Of a stretch of 64,000 nucleotides of DNA, positions 43,908 through 53,372 are shown in pieces. A program made the position numbers and the translations under genes. Source of the stretch: Streptomyces sp. DvalAA-43 (lineage in GTDB: Bacteria > Actinomycetota > Actinomycetes > Streptomycetales > Streptomycetaceae); NCBI RefSeq assembly GCF_900091725.1, contig NZ_FMBW01000031.1, forward strand, positions 124,001-188,000. The letters run 5' to 3'. Every line of letters starts with the position of its first letter. Position 1 is the first letter of the stretch. The notes beneath the pieces are model-generated. The model worked only from the letters and a program-made list of their open reading frames with translations. It was not told where the DNA came from and made no database searches.

Positions 43908-44891
43908 TCAGGCCGCCCGGCGCGAAACGTACTCCGCGATCTCGCACATCGGGGGCCGCTCCTCGGTGTCCACGGCATGGGTGCGCGGGACGAAGCCGTT
44001 CGCGCCGCGCTCGAACTGGGTGAGCGCCGGGCGCACCAAGTGGCCCCGCGACAGCCTTAGTTGCGCGGTCCGGTAGATCGCCGCCGCCATCCGGCCGAGC
44101 GCCTGCCCGTCCTGGTGCCGGTGCTTGCGCACCCCGACGTCGACCTGGGCCAGCGCGTCCAGCCCCACCGTGTGCAGCGCGTCGACCAGGAGACCCAGCT
44201 CCACTCCGTAGCCGACGGGGAAGGGCAGCCGTTCGAGCAGCGAGCGGCGTACGGCGTACTCGCCGCCCAGCGGCTGGACGAAGCCGGCCAGCCGCGGCCA
44301 GTGCAGATTGAGCAGCGGGCGGGCCACCAGCTCGGTCACCCGGCCGCCCTGGCCCGTGGTGTCGCCGAACGGGCGGTCGTACATCGCCTTCACGAACTGC
44401 ACGTCCGGATCGGTCAGCAGCGGGCCCACGATGCCGGAGACGAAATCCGCCGAGAAGTCCTTCAGGTCGGCGTCGATGAAGCACACGATGTCGCCGCCGG
44501 TCACCAGGAGCGAGCGCCACAGCACCTCGCCCTTGCCGGGCACGGCCGGGATCCGGGGGAGTATCGCGTCCCGGTGCACCACCCGGGCACCGGCCTCCCG
44601 GGCCACCCGCGCGGTGGCGTCCGTGGACCCGGAATCGATCACCACGAGCTCGTCGACCAGCTGGACCTTCTCCATCAGCTCACGCCGGATCGTCGCGACG
44701 ATCTCGCCGACCGTCGCCTCCTCGTTCAGCGCGGGCAGTACGACACTGACGCTCCCGCGACCCGCTTCCCCGGCCGCGGCCCTGGCGGCCAGGAGGCGGT
44801 CCAGCGGGCGGTCGGCGGCCGACCAGGAACGCCTGGTCAACCAGCATTCGACCTCTTCCAGCACGGTCGATACTCCCTGTATGTGATCCAT
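43908..44891 (-). CDS. gpgS: Glucosyl-3-phosphoglycerate synthase
   Basis: 327-residue GT-A glycosyltransferase (GT81) that transfers glucose from an NDP-glucose to 3-phosphoglycerate, the first step to glucosylglycerate. Nucleotide-sugar motif VSVVLPALNEEATVGEIV is at about residues 48-65, the DxD is FIDADLKDF, and VQPLGGEYAVRRSLLERLPF plus GYGVELGLLVD are diagnostic of GpgS. In mycobacteria this starts methylglucose lipopolysaccharide synthesis; in other actinobacteria it makes a compatible solute. No GpgP phosphatase gene was recognised in this window. It lies upstream of otsA on the same strand, 54 bp apart. Confidence 0.88.
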   Translation of the reverse strand: MDHIQGVSTVLEEVECWLTRRSWSAADRPLDRLLAARAAAGEAGRGSVSVVLPALNEEATVGEIVATIRRELMEKVQLVDELVVIDSGSTDATARVAREAGARVVHRDAILPRIPAVPGKGEVLWRSLLVTGGDIVCFIDADLKDFSADFVSGIVGPLLTDPDVQFVKAMYDRPFGDTTGQGGRVTELVARPLLNLHWPRLAGFVQPLGGEYAVRRSLLERLPFPVGYGVELGLLVDALHTVGLDALAQVDVGVRKHRHQDGQALGRMAAAIYRTAQLRLSRGHLVRPALTQFERGANGFVPRTHAVDTEERPPMCEIAEYVSRRAA

Positions 44892-45016
44892 CTCGCGGTT
44901 CGGACGGCTATCTCAACGGTCCGGTGCTTCGGTTACAGTCTTGAACAACGCGGACGACCATCGCATGCCGGGGTCCGTCCGCCGATAAATGCCCGGATCG
45001 AAGATCCGGTGCCACA

Positions 45017-45142
45017 GCGCTCATCCAGAGGGACTGAGGGAACGGCCCGTTGAAGTCCCGGCAACCCCCCCACCGACCGAGAGGTCCGGTGAGGAAGGTG
45101 CCAATTCCGTCTCGTGGCGAAACGCGCCGCGGGGAAGATGAG
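45017..45142 (+). ncRNA. SAM-I (S-box) riboswitch
   Basis: S-box core elements are in order. P1 is CTCATC (45020-45025) pairing with GATGAG (45137-45142). P2 is GGGACT pairing with AGTCCC. Between them lies GAGGGAACGGCCCGTTGA, the kink-turn and pseudoknot region. CCGGCAACC follows, then a P3 hairpin, then GGTGCCAATTCC, and the 3' strand ends in GGAAGATGAG. The P1 3' strand overlaps AGGAG at 45141-45145, the likely ribosome-binding site of the next gene. Binding of S-adenosylmethionine should therefore block translation start directly. A SAM-IV assignment is less likely given the P1 and P4 ends. Confidence 0.9.
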
Positions 45143-45161
45143 GAGAAAGGGCCTCGCCACC

Positions 45162-46484
45162 ATGGCTGCGCAGACCGTTGCAGTAAGCACCAATTCTTCC
45201 GTCGACGTTGACGCCGACTCCGAAGCCGTCGACCTCGGTCCCGCCTCGGGCCTTTCCTGCCGCGAGTGCGGCGAGCGTTTTGAACTCGGACCCATTTTCG
45301 CCTGCGCGTCCTGTTTCGGGCCGCTCGAAGTGGCGTACGACCTGCCGAGCGGCTCCCCCGAAGAGCTGAGGAAGCGCATCGAGGCCGGTCCGGCCAACAT
45401 CTGGCGCTACGCGCCGCTGCTGCCGGTCCCCGCCGATGTCGCCGAGAAGCCCAATCTCAACCCCGGCTGGACCAAGCTCGTCCAGGCCGACAATCTCGCC
45501 CGTGAGCTCGGTGTCGAACAGGGCAAGCTGTTCGTCAAGGACGACTCCGGCAACCCCACGCACTCCTTCAAGGACCGCGTCGTCGCCCAGGCCATCGAGG
45601 CCGCCCGCGCCTTCGGCTTCACCACCCTGTCCTGCTCCTCCACCGGCAACCTCGCCGGTGCCGTCGGCGCCGCCGCGGCCCGCGCCGGTTTCCGCTCCTG
45701 CGTGTTCATCCCGCACGACCTGGAGCAGGGCAAGGTCGTCATGGCCGCGGTGTACGGCGGTGAGCTGGTCGGCATCGAGGGCAACTACGACGACGTCAAC
45801 CGCTTCTGCTCCGAGCTCATCGGCGACCCGCTCGGCGAGGGCTGGGGCTTCGTCAACGTCAACCTGCGTCCGTACTACGGCGAGGGCTCCAAGACCCTGG
45901 CGTACGAGATCTGCGAGCAGCTCGGCTGGCGGCTCCCGGACCAGCTGGTCATCCCGATCGCGTCCGGCTCGCAGTTCACCAAGATCGACAAGGGCCTCCA
46001 GGAGCTGATCAAGCTCGGCCTCGTCGAGGACAAGCCGTACAAGCTCTTCGGCGCCCAGGCCGAGGGCTGCTCGCCGGTCTCGGTCGCGTACAAGGGCGGC
46101 CACGACGTCGTCCGGCCGCAGAAGCCGAACACGATCGCCAAGTCCCTGGCCATCGGCAACCCGGCCGACGGCCCGTACGTCCTGGACATCGCCCGCCGCA
46201 CCGGCGGCGCGGTGGAGGACGTGAACGACGAGCAGGTCGTCGACGCGATCAAGCTGCTGGCGCGCACCGAGGGCATCTTCGCCGAGACGGCGGGCGGTGT
46301 GACGGTCGGCGTGACGAAGAAGCTCATCGAGGCCGGTCTGATCGACCCGTCGCTGACCACCGTCGTGCTCAACACGGGTGACGGCCTCAAGACCCTCGAC
46401 GCGGTGGCCGAGACCTCGCAGGCGACCGCGACGATCCGTCCCAGCCTGGACGCGTTCCGCGCCGCCGGCCTCGCCACCAGCTGA
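45162..46484 (+). CDS. Threonine-synthase-like PLP enzyme; possible O-phosphohomoserine-dependent homocysteine synthase
   Basis: About 440 residues of the threonine synthase fold. An N-terminal zinc-ribbon-like pair (Cys33/Cys36 and Cys48/Cys51) precedes the catalytic core, with the PLP lysine at 137 in GNPTHSFKDR. Plain annotation is threonine synthase. However, a SAM-I riboswitch precedes it and a CysO-like sulfur carrier follows 30 bp later, pointing to the methionine branch. I recall a report of a Streptomyces enzyme (MetM) that makes homocysteine from O-phosphohomoserine with a sulfur-carrier protein; details unverified. ATG 45162 is chosen because GTG 45114 lies inside the aptamer. Confidence 0.85.
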   Translation: MAAQTVAVSTNSSVDVDADSEAVDLGPASGLSCRECGERFELGPIFACASCFGPLEVAYDLPSGSPEELRKRIEAGPANIWRYAPLLPVPADVAEKPNLNPGWTKLVQADNLARELGVEQGKLFVKDDSGNPTHSFKDRVVAQAIEAARAFGFTTLSCSSTGNLAGAVGAAAARAGFRSCVFIPHDLEQGKVVMAAVYGGELVGIEGNYDDVNRFCSELIGDPLGEGWGFVNVNLRPYYGEGSKTLAYEICEQLGWRLPDQLVIPIASGSQFTKIDKGLQELIKLGLVEDKPYKLFGAQAEGCSPVSVAYKGGHDVVRPQKPNTIAKSLAIGNPADGPYVLDIARRTGGAVEDVNDEQVVDAIKLLARTEGIFAETAGGVTVGVTKKLIEAGLIDPSLTTVVLNTGDGLKTLDAVAETSQATATIRPSLDAFRAAGLATS

Positions 46485-46514
46485 CCACCCGAGACACCAG
46501 GAAGGGCACCCACC

Positions 46515-46793
46515 ATGAGCGTCAAGGTCCGCATCCCCACCATCCTCCGCACCTACACGGGCGGCCAGGCCGAGGTCCCGGCCGAGGGCTCGACCCTCTC
46601 CCAGGTCATCGAGTCCCTGGAGCAGAACCACCCGGGCATCGCCGCCCGCGTCCTGGACGACCAGGGCAAGCTGCGCCGCTTCGTGAACGTGTACGTCAAC
46701 GACGACGACGTGCGCTTCGAGGGCGGCCTGGAGACGGCGACGCCGGACGGCGCCGGGATCTCGATCATCCCGGCCGTGGCCGGCGGCTGCTGA
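46515..46793 (+). CDS. MoaD/ThiS-like sulfur-carrier protein (CysO type)
   Basis: 92-residue ubiquitin-like carrier. VKVRIPTILRTYTGGQAEVP and VNVYVNDDDVRFEGGL match mycobacterial CysO closely as I recall it. Sulfur carriers end in Gly-Gly, which is adenylated and converted to a thiocarboxylate. Here the chain ends GGC: one extra Cys follows the diglycine, so a peptidase may need to remove it first. It follows the threonine-synthase-like gene by 30 bp in one transcript and ends at a strong terminator, so the pair is a two-gene operon under the SAM riboswitch. Confidence 0.9.
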   Translation: MSVKVRIPTILRTYTGGQAEVPAEGSTLSQVIESLEQNHPGIAARVLDDQGKLRRFVNVYVNDDDVRFEGGLETATPDGAGISIIPAVAGGC

Positions 46794-46820
46794 CGCCCCG
46801 TCCGACCGCACCGCGTTATC

Positions 46821-46859
46821 GAATTGCCCCCTCCGTGTTTGAAACGGAGGGGGCAATTC
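46821..46859 (+). terminator. Terminator of the riboswitch operon
   Basis: Perfect 16-bp stem GAATTGCCCCCTCCGT / ACGGAGGGGGCAATTC with loop GTTTGAA, 27 bases after the sulfur-carrier stop. Confidence 0.85.
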
Positions 46860-46869
46860 TGCATGGTTG

Positions 46870-47214
46870 AGCGCGGTAGAGTGTGGGAAGTCCCCCCAGC
46901 TGCCCATGCCGCCCGCATACGAGAATGCGCCCGGCCACGACAAGATGCAGCCAAAGTGCGCGATCTCCTTGAGGCATAAGTCGCCTTTGTCCGGCCCGAC
47001 TTGCCCAGGATTCATGTGAATTCCGCATATCCGGGCGTTCGGTTCTGCCGAGAATTCTCGTCCGATTGACCTGTTGCAGAGGGCAGTTGGGCAGATACAT
47101 TCAGCCGCGGTCGACGCGTTCCGGCGCACACACCCTCTCCTGTCGGAGGGTGAGTTCTGACCCGGGTCCGCGAAGTGCGGTCCTGCGCAAGGGCCAGTAA
47201 TAGGGGAGTTAGGC
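46870..47214 (+). other. Long non-coding leader region upstream of the cold-shock gene
   Basis: About 345 bases without a credible gene on either strand; GC is lower than in neighbours, with AATTC and TATCC stretches. Near the 3' end a CACCCTC/GAGGGTG hairpin lies at 47131-47152 and GGGGAG precedes the ATG. It probably holds the promoter and a structured 5' UTR of the cold-shock gene; such leaders act as RNA thermosensors in other bacteria. No known riboswitch class was recognised. Confidence 0.4.
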
Positions 47215-47421
47215 ATGGCTCAGGGCACCGTCAAGTGGTTCAACGCGGAGAAGGGGTACGGCTTCATCGCGGTCGACGGTGGTGCGGATGTTTTCGTCCA
47301 CTACAGCGCGATCCAGATGGACGGGTACCGCACCCTCGAAGAGGGTCAGCGAGTTGAATTCGAGATCTCGCAGGGCCAGAAGGGGCCGCAGGCGGACATG
47401 GTCAAGCTCGCCGTCGGCTGA
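47215..47421 (+). CDS. csp: Cold-shock domain protein
   Basis: 68-residue CspA-type RNA chaperone. [20 protein letters not shown] holds RNP1 and VFVHYSAI is RNP2; [19 protein letters not shown] is the conserved C-terminal half. It melts mRNA structure and is often among the most expressed small proteins in Streptomyces. GGGGAG lies eight bases before the ATG. A 46-bp perfect palindrome terminates it before the groEL region. Confidence 0.95.
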   Translation: MAQGTVKWFNAEKGYGFIAVDGGADVFVHYSAIQMDGYRTLEEGQRVEFEISQGQKGPQADMVKLAVG

Positions 47422-47450
47422 GTTCGAGCGGTCGGCCAACGACACCACTC

Positions 47451-47496
47451 ACGCACTGAGGGCCCGTACCCCCGGGGGTACGGGCCCTCAGTGCGT
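47451..47496. terminator. 46-bp perfect palindromic terminator after the cold-shock gene
   Basis: Twenty-three bases from ACGCACTGAGGG to GTACCCCC are followed at once by their exact reverse complement, with no loop bases. It begins 29 bases after the stop. Confidence 0.8.
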
Positions 47497-47539
47497 CCTG
47501 CGCGTGCCGTGCGCGCCGCGCCCGAGCCCCCGGCACGCC

Positions 47540-47597
47540 CCGGCGCGGCGCCCCGGAGGCTCCGGCGCGGCGCCCCGGGTGCTCCGGCGCGGTGTCC
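47540..47597. repeat. 22-bp GC-rich tandem repeat upstream of groEL2
   Basis: Unit CCGGCGCGGCGCCCCGGAGG plus CT at 47540 recurs at 47562 with two changes and partly at 47584. Each unit also contains the short palindrome GGCGCGGCGCC-like core. It ends 18 bases before the first CIRCE element. Confidence 0.75.
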
Positions 47598-47614
47598 ACA
47601 TCCCGAGGGGGACG

Positions 47615-47641
47615 CTTGCACTCTCGGGGGTCGAGTGCTAA
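47615..47641. promoter_or_regulatory. CIRCE element 1 (HrcA operator) of groEL2
   Basis: CTTGCACTC-N9-GAGTGCTAA: the right arm is perfect to the CIRCE consensus TTAGCACTC-N9-GAGTGCTAA and the left arm matches seven of nine. HrcA represses groE genes at such sites in Streptomyces. Confidence 0.85.
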
Positions 47642-47650
47642 TCATTGGCG

Positions 47651-49426
<1,776 letters not shown>

Positions 49427-49504
49427 TCCTGACGGATCGGTAGTTCCTGTACAGCTCTGTCGCTTCGGCCCCCTGGACCAGCCGGTCCAGGGGGCCGAGG
49501 TGTT

Positions 49505-49760
49505 TCACCGCGCGAGCACCATCTCCGGGAAGCGCCACGAGGGCCCGTCCGGCAGGTGGTCGTCGCGCCCGCGCAGCCACCGGTCGGCGTCACATCGGCC
49601 TTCCGGTCGCGGGTGTCCGCCCGGAACGCCGCCCACGACGACGGCTGCTGCCGGGGGACGGCAGTGCGCTCGTGGCCAGGAGCGCCGAGGCCGCCAGCCC
49701 GGTGATGAGCAACTGGCGGCGGTTGAGGCTGCGGCTCTGGTCGTGCGGGACAACGGTCAC
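49505..49760 (-). pseudogene. Remnant of a TAT-exported protein gene
   Basis: A GTG at 49760 with a GGGGGGAG ribosome-binding site opens TVVPHDQSRSLNRRQLLITG followed by LAASALLATSALP, a clear twin-arginine signal peptide (SLNRRQLL). The frame then loses its sense within about 35 residues. A second frame continues with PEGRCDADRWLRGRDDHLPD and ends FPEMVLAR at 49505, which reads like a real C-terminus. The gene appears to have lost its middle and its frame. The original family is not recognisable. Confidence 0.5.
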
Positions 49761-49939
49761 GTGAGGGCTCCCCCCGAGGCGTGCGGTGGACGCGCCCACG
49801 ATGCCCGCCGGAGCATCGTGAGCGCGTGATACCGCAGTCCCCAAAGCGTCGGGGCCGTCTGGCTCCCGGGTATGCGGGACCGGCTGGCTCCCCGGTATGA
49901 GACGGGGTGCCGGACACCGCGACGTACGGCCCTGCGGCC

Positions 49940-51181
49940 CTACGGCAGGCGGTCGAGCAGCCAGGTGCAGAGCTCCTCGGTGACGAGGGCGTGGCCCTCG
50001 TTCCGGGAGGCGAGCTTGAACTCGTCGAGCCCGCTGTCCTCCTCCGGGAGCGCGGAGATGTCCGCGTAGAGCTCCTCGTCCGTGTCCAGGCCGCGGATGT
50101 CGACCGCGCTGACCGCGGGCACGAAGCAGTGCGACCGGATACGTACGTCGGTCTTGAAGCCGAGCAACGGGCTCAGGGCGTTGAGCCCGTCGGCGAGGAT
50201 GCCGAAGCCCTCCAGCGATCCGCCGGGGGCGCCGTCGATCGACGGAAGCCCGTTCGTACGGCCCTCGTTGGCCTTCAGCGTCACCACCCGGAGCTTCGCG
50301 ACGAGCTCGTCGGGGCCCGGCGCCTGGGTGTAGAGCTTGGTCCCCAGGACCGACAGGCCCTTGCCCTCCAGGGCCAGTTCGCCCGCCCGCACATCGGTGC
50401 CGATGCCGTTGTCCGTGCCGTTGGAGACACCGATCAGCCGGGGCCGGCGCGGCCATCGGCCGACGGCTTCCATCTCGGCGAGGAACGCGGCACGCAAGTC
50501 GCTCCGGTCCGGGGTGGCGTCCCACTTCTCGATGTGCCGCCACAGCAGCTGCTGGGCGGCCGGGCTGTTGATCTGGTCGGAGAACCGGCTGTCGAGGTCC
50601 TTGATGTAGTGCGCGAACGCCTGGAGCGCGATCGGGATCCAGGCGCCCCGGTGCGGGCTGTCGTACGAGAAGTACAGCGCCGTCTGGTGGTCGATGCTCT
50701 CGACCTCCATCTTGGCCAGCGCATGCCGGGTGACGAGCCCGCCCATGCTGAACCCGCCGACTGCCAGGGGTGTGTCGCCCTGCCGTTCCTCGATGGCCCG
50801 CATGATCGCGGCCTGCGCGGTGCGGGAGTTGTCCAGAATCGACGCACTGCGCTCGTGGTAGCCGAGAAGGATGACGTCACGGCCCCGGCGGCGCAGCTCG
50901 CTGATGAGCGCGTAGTCGCCGAACTCCATGATCTCCCAGGAGAATTCCAGCTCGCTCGGCCCCATGCTGAAGCCGTCGGCGAAGATGACCGGCCGTACGA
51001 GACCGGTGTTCCCCTCGCCGTAGTAGACCCAGGCGGTGCCGCCCGGCAGATCCCATACGGTGCTGGGCGGCAGCGGGAGGGAGCTGGGCCGCTGGGCATC
51101 CAGACGGGGGCCGGGGGACAGGACGATGGGTGGCTTGTCGCGGAGCTCGGAGACGATCTGCTCGTGGGACGGTTCGGACAT
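49940..51181 (-). CDS. Alpha/beta-hydrolase family protein (lipase-like)
   Basis: 413 residues. The nucleophile elbow is GFSMGG at 143-148 (Ser145), following a strand and preceded by an oxyanion-like ADGFSMG segment at 69-75. The C-terminal half includes KLYTQAPGPDELVAKLRVVT and ends RNEGHALVTEELCTWLLDRLP, where the His of GHALV may complete the triad. No signal peptide is present, so it may be cytosolic. Similar large hydrolases in actinobacteria have no known substrate. ATG 51181 is chosen for AGGGGAACG just upstream; the frame opens at 51232. Confidence 0.75.
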   Translation of the reverse strand: MSEPSHEQIVSELRDKPPIVLSPGPRLDAQRPSSLPLPPSTVWDLPGGTAWVYYGEGNTGLVRPVIFADGFSMGPSELEFSWEIMEFGDYALISELRRRGRDVILLGYHERSASILDNSRTAQAAIMRAIEERQGDTPLAVGGFSMGGLVTRHALAKMEVESIDHQTALYFSYDSPHRGAWIPIALQAFAHYIKDLDSRFSDQINSPAAQQLLWRHIEKWDATPDRSDLRAAFLAEMEAVGRWPRRPRLIGVSNGTDNGIGTDVRAGELALEGKGLSVLGTKLYTQAPGPDELVAKLRVVTLKANEGRTNGLPSIDGAPGGSLEGFGILADGLNALSPLLGFKTDVRIRSHCFVPAVSAVDIRGLDTDEELYADISALPEEDSGLDEFKLASRNEGHALVTEELCTWLLDRLP

Positions 51182-51354
51182 GGTTCGTTCCCCTTTGGGA
51201 CAGTTGATAGCGATGCGCGCCAAGAGGAACACGCAACGTAGCCATCAGCCAGGAGAAGTGGTTCAAACCACCCCCAGGTGGGAGCCGGTTTCAGACACCG
51301 GGCGTGGCGTCCCGCCGCGCACCGCGGAGTCCCGCCGTGTCCCGCCGTGACAGG

Positions 51355-52254
51355 TCAGCGCGCCCTCGGCCGTACGGGCCGCCGGGCCAGCCCGGCCCGT
51401 ACGTCGTTCATCCGCTCGCGCACGCCGTTCGCCGGTACGGCTCCGCAGGGCCCGGCGGGTGCGGCGGCCGGTTCGCCCCGGCACGGCCTGCACCGGCCGC
51501 CGATCAGGGCCTCCGCGCTGCCCGGCGAGCGGCATTCGCTGCATTCGAGGGTGCGCAACACCGCGCGCTGTTGCGGCGGAGTGACTCGTTCGGGTGGCAT
51601 CTTGTCGGTGAGCCGCCTGCCGATGAGGGACGGCGCGTGGTGGACGGGTGTGGGGAGCCCGGCGGTGAGGGCGTGCAGCAGCTCCGCCTCCGTGGCCCCG
51701 CGCTCGAACCACTCGCCGACCTGCGGTTCGAGCGCCGCGCAGTCCGCCGCCGACAGGGTGAGCGAGGGTGCGGTGCGCCCGAGCGCGGCCAGGAGCGTGA
51801 ACGCGCGGGAACGGGTGGGGCGGTGCGGCCGCTCGGGTGGTACGTCGCCCCGGGTGAAGGCGGCCCACCACGCGTCGTCCCGCGCGGTCCGGGAGAAGAA
51901 CGTCCGGGTCACCCAGAGCAGCACCTCGTCGTTGGCGACGCACTCGCTGCCGCGCCGCAGGTGCCCGGCGTCCTGGAGCCGGTTGAGGGCGGTACGCAGC
52001 GCGCACTGCCCGTACGGGAGCACCTTGGCCAGCGTCTTCACGGAGATGTCGGCGCCCTCGGGCAGCCGGTCGATGTACGCGGCGATGGATGCCTCGCGCG
52101 GCGGAAGGTGCGCGAAATCGCGTTCGGTACGCGGCAGTTGGCCGGACGCGGCGCGCTTGCCGTAACCCGGGTTGGCCATCGGGTGCGGGGGCGGCGGTGC
52201 GGTCGGAGGTACGTGCGGCACACGCGGGGCAGCACTAAGCTGGCTGTCAGCCAT
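51355..52254 (-). CDS. Helix-turn-helix protein with C-terminal Cys cluster
   Basis: About 299 residues. After a Pro-rich N-terminus, LPPREASIAAYIDRLPEGADISVKTLAKVLPYGQCALRTALNRLQDAGHLRRG reads as a MarR/GntR-like winged helix. A middle helical domain (SRAFTLLAALGRTAPSLTLSAAD) follows, then LRTLECSECRSPG...GGRCRPCRGE, four cysteines that probably bind zinc. This combination is seen in Streptomyces proteins of unknown role. ATG 52254 has AGGAGCG upstream; the frame opens at 52365. No target can be named. Confidence 0.75.
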   Translation of the reverse strand: MADSQLSAAPRVPHVPPTAPPPPHPMANPGYGKRAASGQLPRTERDFAHLPPREASIAAYIDRLPEGADISVKTLAKVLPYGQCALRTALNRLQDAGHLRRGSECVANDEVLLWVTRTFFSRTARDDAWWAAFTRGDVPPERPHRPTRSRAFTLLAALGRTAPSLTLSAADCAALEPQVGEWFERGATEAELLHALTAGLPTPVHHAPSLIGRRLTDKMPPERVTPPQQRAVLRTLECSECRSPGSAEALIGGRCRPCRGEPAAAPAGPCGAVPANGVRERMNDVRAGLARRPVRPRAR

Positions 52255-52694
52255 TAGATCGCTCCTGACGATCGAAGTGGTCAGGCCCCTGTCTGGTGTT
52301 CCACCACCGGCGGGGGCCGTTCTGCGTTTTACGTTGTTCTGCTTGCGTCGTCCTGCTTTCGGCACGCTAGAGCGTCGCCACCATCCGTGGCAAGTCGGTC
52401 ACGAACCGTCAACTCGCGGCTCGGGGTGGGTGGGTGGGAAGTGGCCCGCCTCCCGTTCCTCGGAAAGAGCGCTCGGACTTCGTGGCTTGAGCTCCGGGCG
52501 GAACACTCCTGGTGGGAGGGGGCGTGCGCGGCGATCCGAATGCGCTGGGTGCACTCCGAATGCGCCCCTGCTGGTGGGGTGGACCGGTGGGGCGCGATGC
52601 GGGAAAGGGGAAGAGGGCGGCGGGCCCCTGTGATCTTGGGTGCCGGGCCGGTCGGGCCCGAACGTCCCTCCACTCAACTCGTACGAGGAGTCCC

Positions 52695-53162
52695 GTGCGT
52701 ATCCGATCCATCGTGTCTTTGGCCGCTTCCGCCGTCGCGGTCCTGGCGCTCGCCACCCCCTCCCAGGCCGTCGGCAACGGCTACTACCTGATCCAGGACG
52801 CCGAGAGCGGTACGTGTCTGAACGCCGGAGGAGGCGCTCTCGGCGGGCAACTCGGCGACTGCGGCCAGGAGTCCGCCTGGCGCGTGGTCAACCTGCCGGA
52901 CGGCTCCGTGCTGTTCCGCGAGGCGAACGACGAAAGCCGGTGCCTGGGGCTGTCGCCGCTGAAGATCTTCCCGCCCGCCGTGGCCGAGAGCGAGTGCGGC
53001 AACGCTCCGGACCGTTGGCTGGTCAACGGCCCGTCCAGTGGCGAGCGGGTCGCCCTGAGCCTCAAGGGCCTGGCGAGCATCGGCACGCTCACCTCGCGCG
53101 GGGACCGGGCGACGCTGGCCGGTGAGGGCGAGCGCGAGTGGGACCTGGTGCGCGTCGGCTAG
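52695..53162 (+). CDS. Secreted ricin-B-like (beta-trefoil) protein
   Basis: 155 residues starting GTG after GAGGAG. The signal peptide (VRIRSIVSLAASAVAVLALA...) ends around SQAVG. The mature domain YYLIQDAESGTCLNAGGGALG and FREANDESRCLGLS recalls single-domain ricin-type or trefoil modules, with cysteine pairs. May bind a sugar or other extracellular ligand; no QxW triplet is complete, so the family call is tentative. Confidence 0.65.
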   Translation: MRIRSIVSLAASAVAVLALATPSQAVGNGYYLIQDAESGTCLNAGGGALGGQLGDCGQESAWRVVNLPDGSVLFREANDESRCLGLSPLKIFPPAVAESECGNAPDRWLVNGPSSGERVALSLKGLASIGTLTSRGDRATLAGEGEREWDLVRVG

Positions 53163-53372
53163 GGCCTTCGAGGTGCGGGCGGGGCCGGGGCCGCCGCCGG
53201 ACGGTCCCGGCCCCGGTCTCCGCTTCGTGATCATGTCACCGGCCTGCGACAGCGTCGTCCTGGAACCGAGACGCCCATGGCCCTGCGGCTCGCGGCCCCC
53301 GCATAGTGATCGAGCGAGCACGGAGAAGCCGATGCCGCTCCGGTCTCAACCACTGATCACCAAGGGGATTCC

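Noticed and set aside
45114..45161. GTG 45114 as start of the threonine-synthase-like gene
   Set aside because: It lies within the SAM riboswitch aptamer and has no usable ribosome-binding site; ATG 45162 does.
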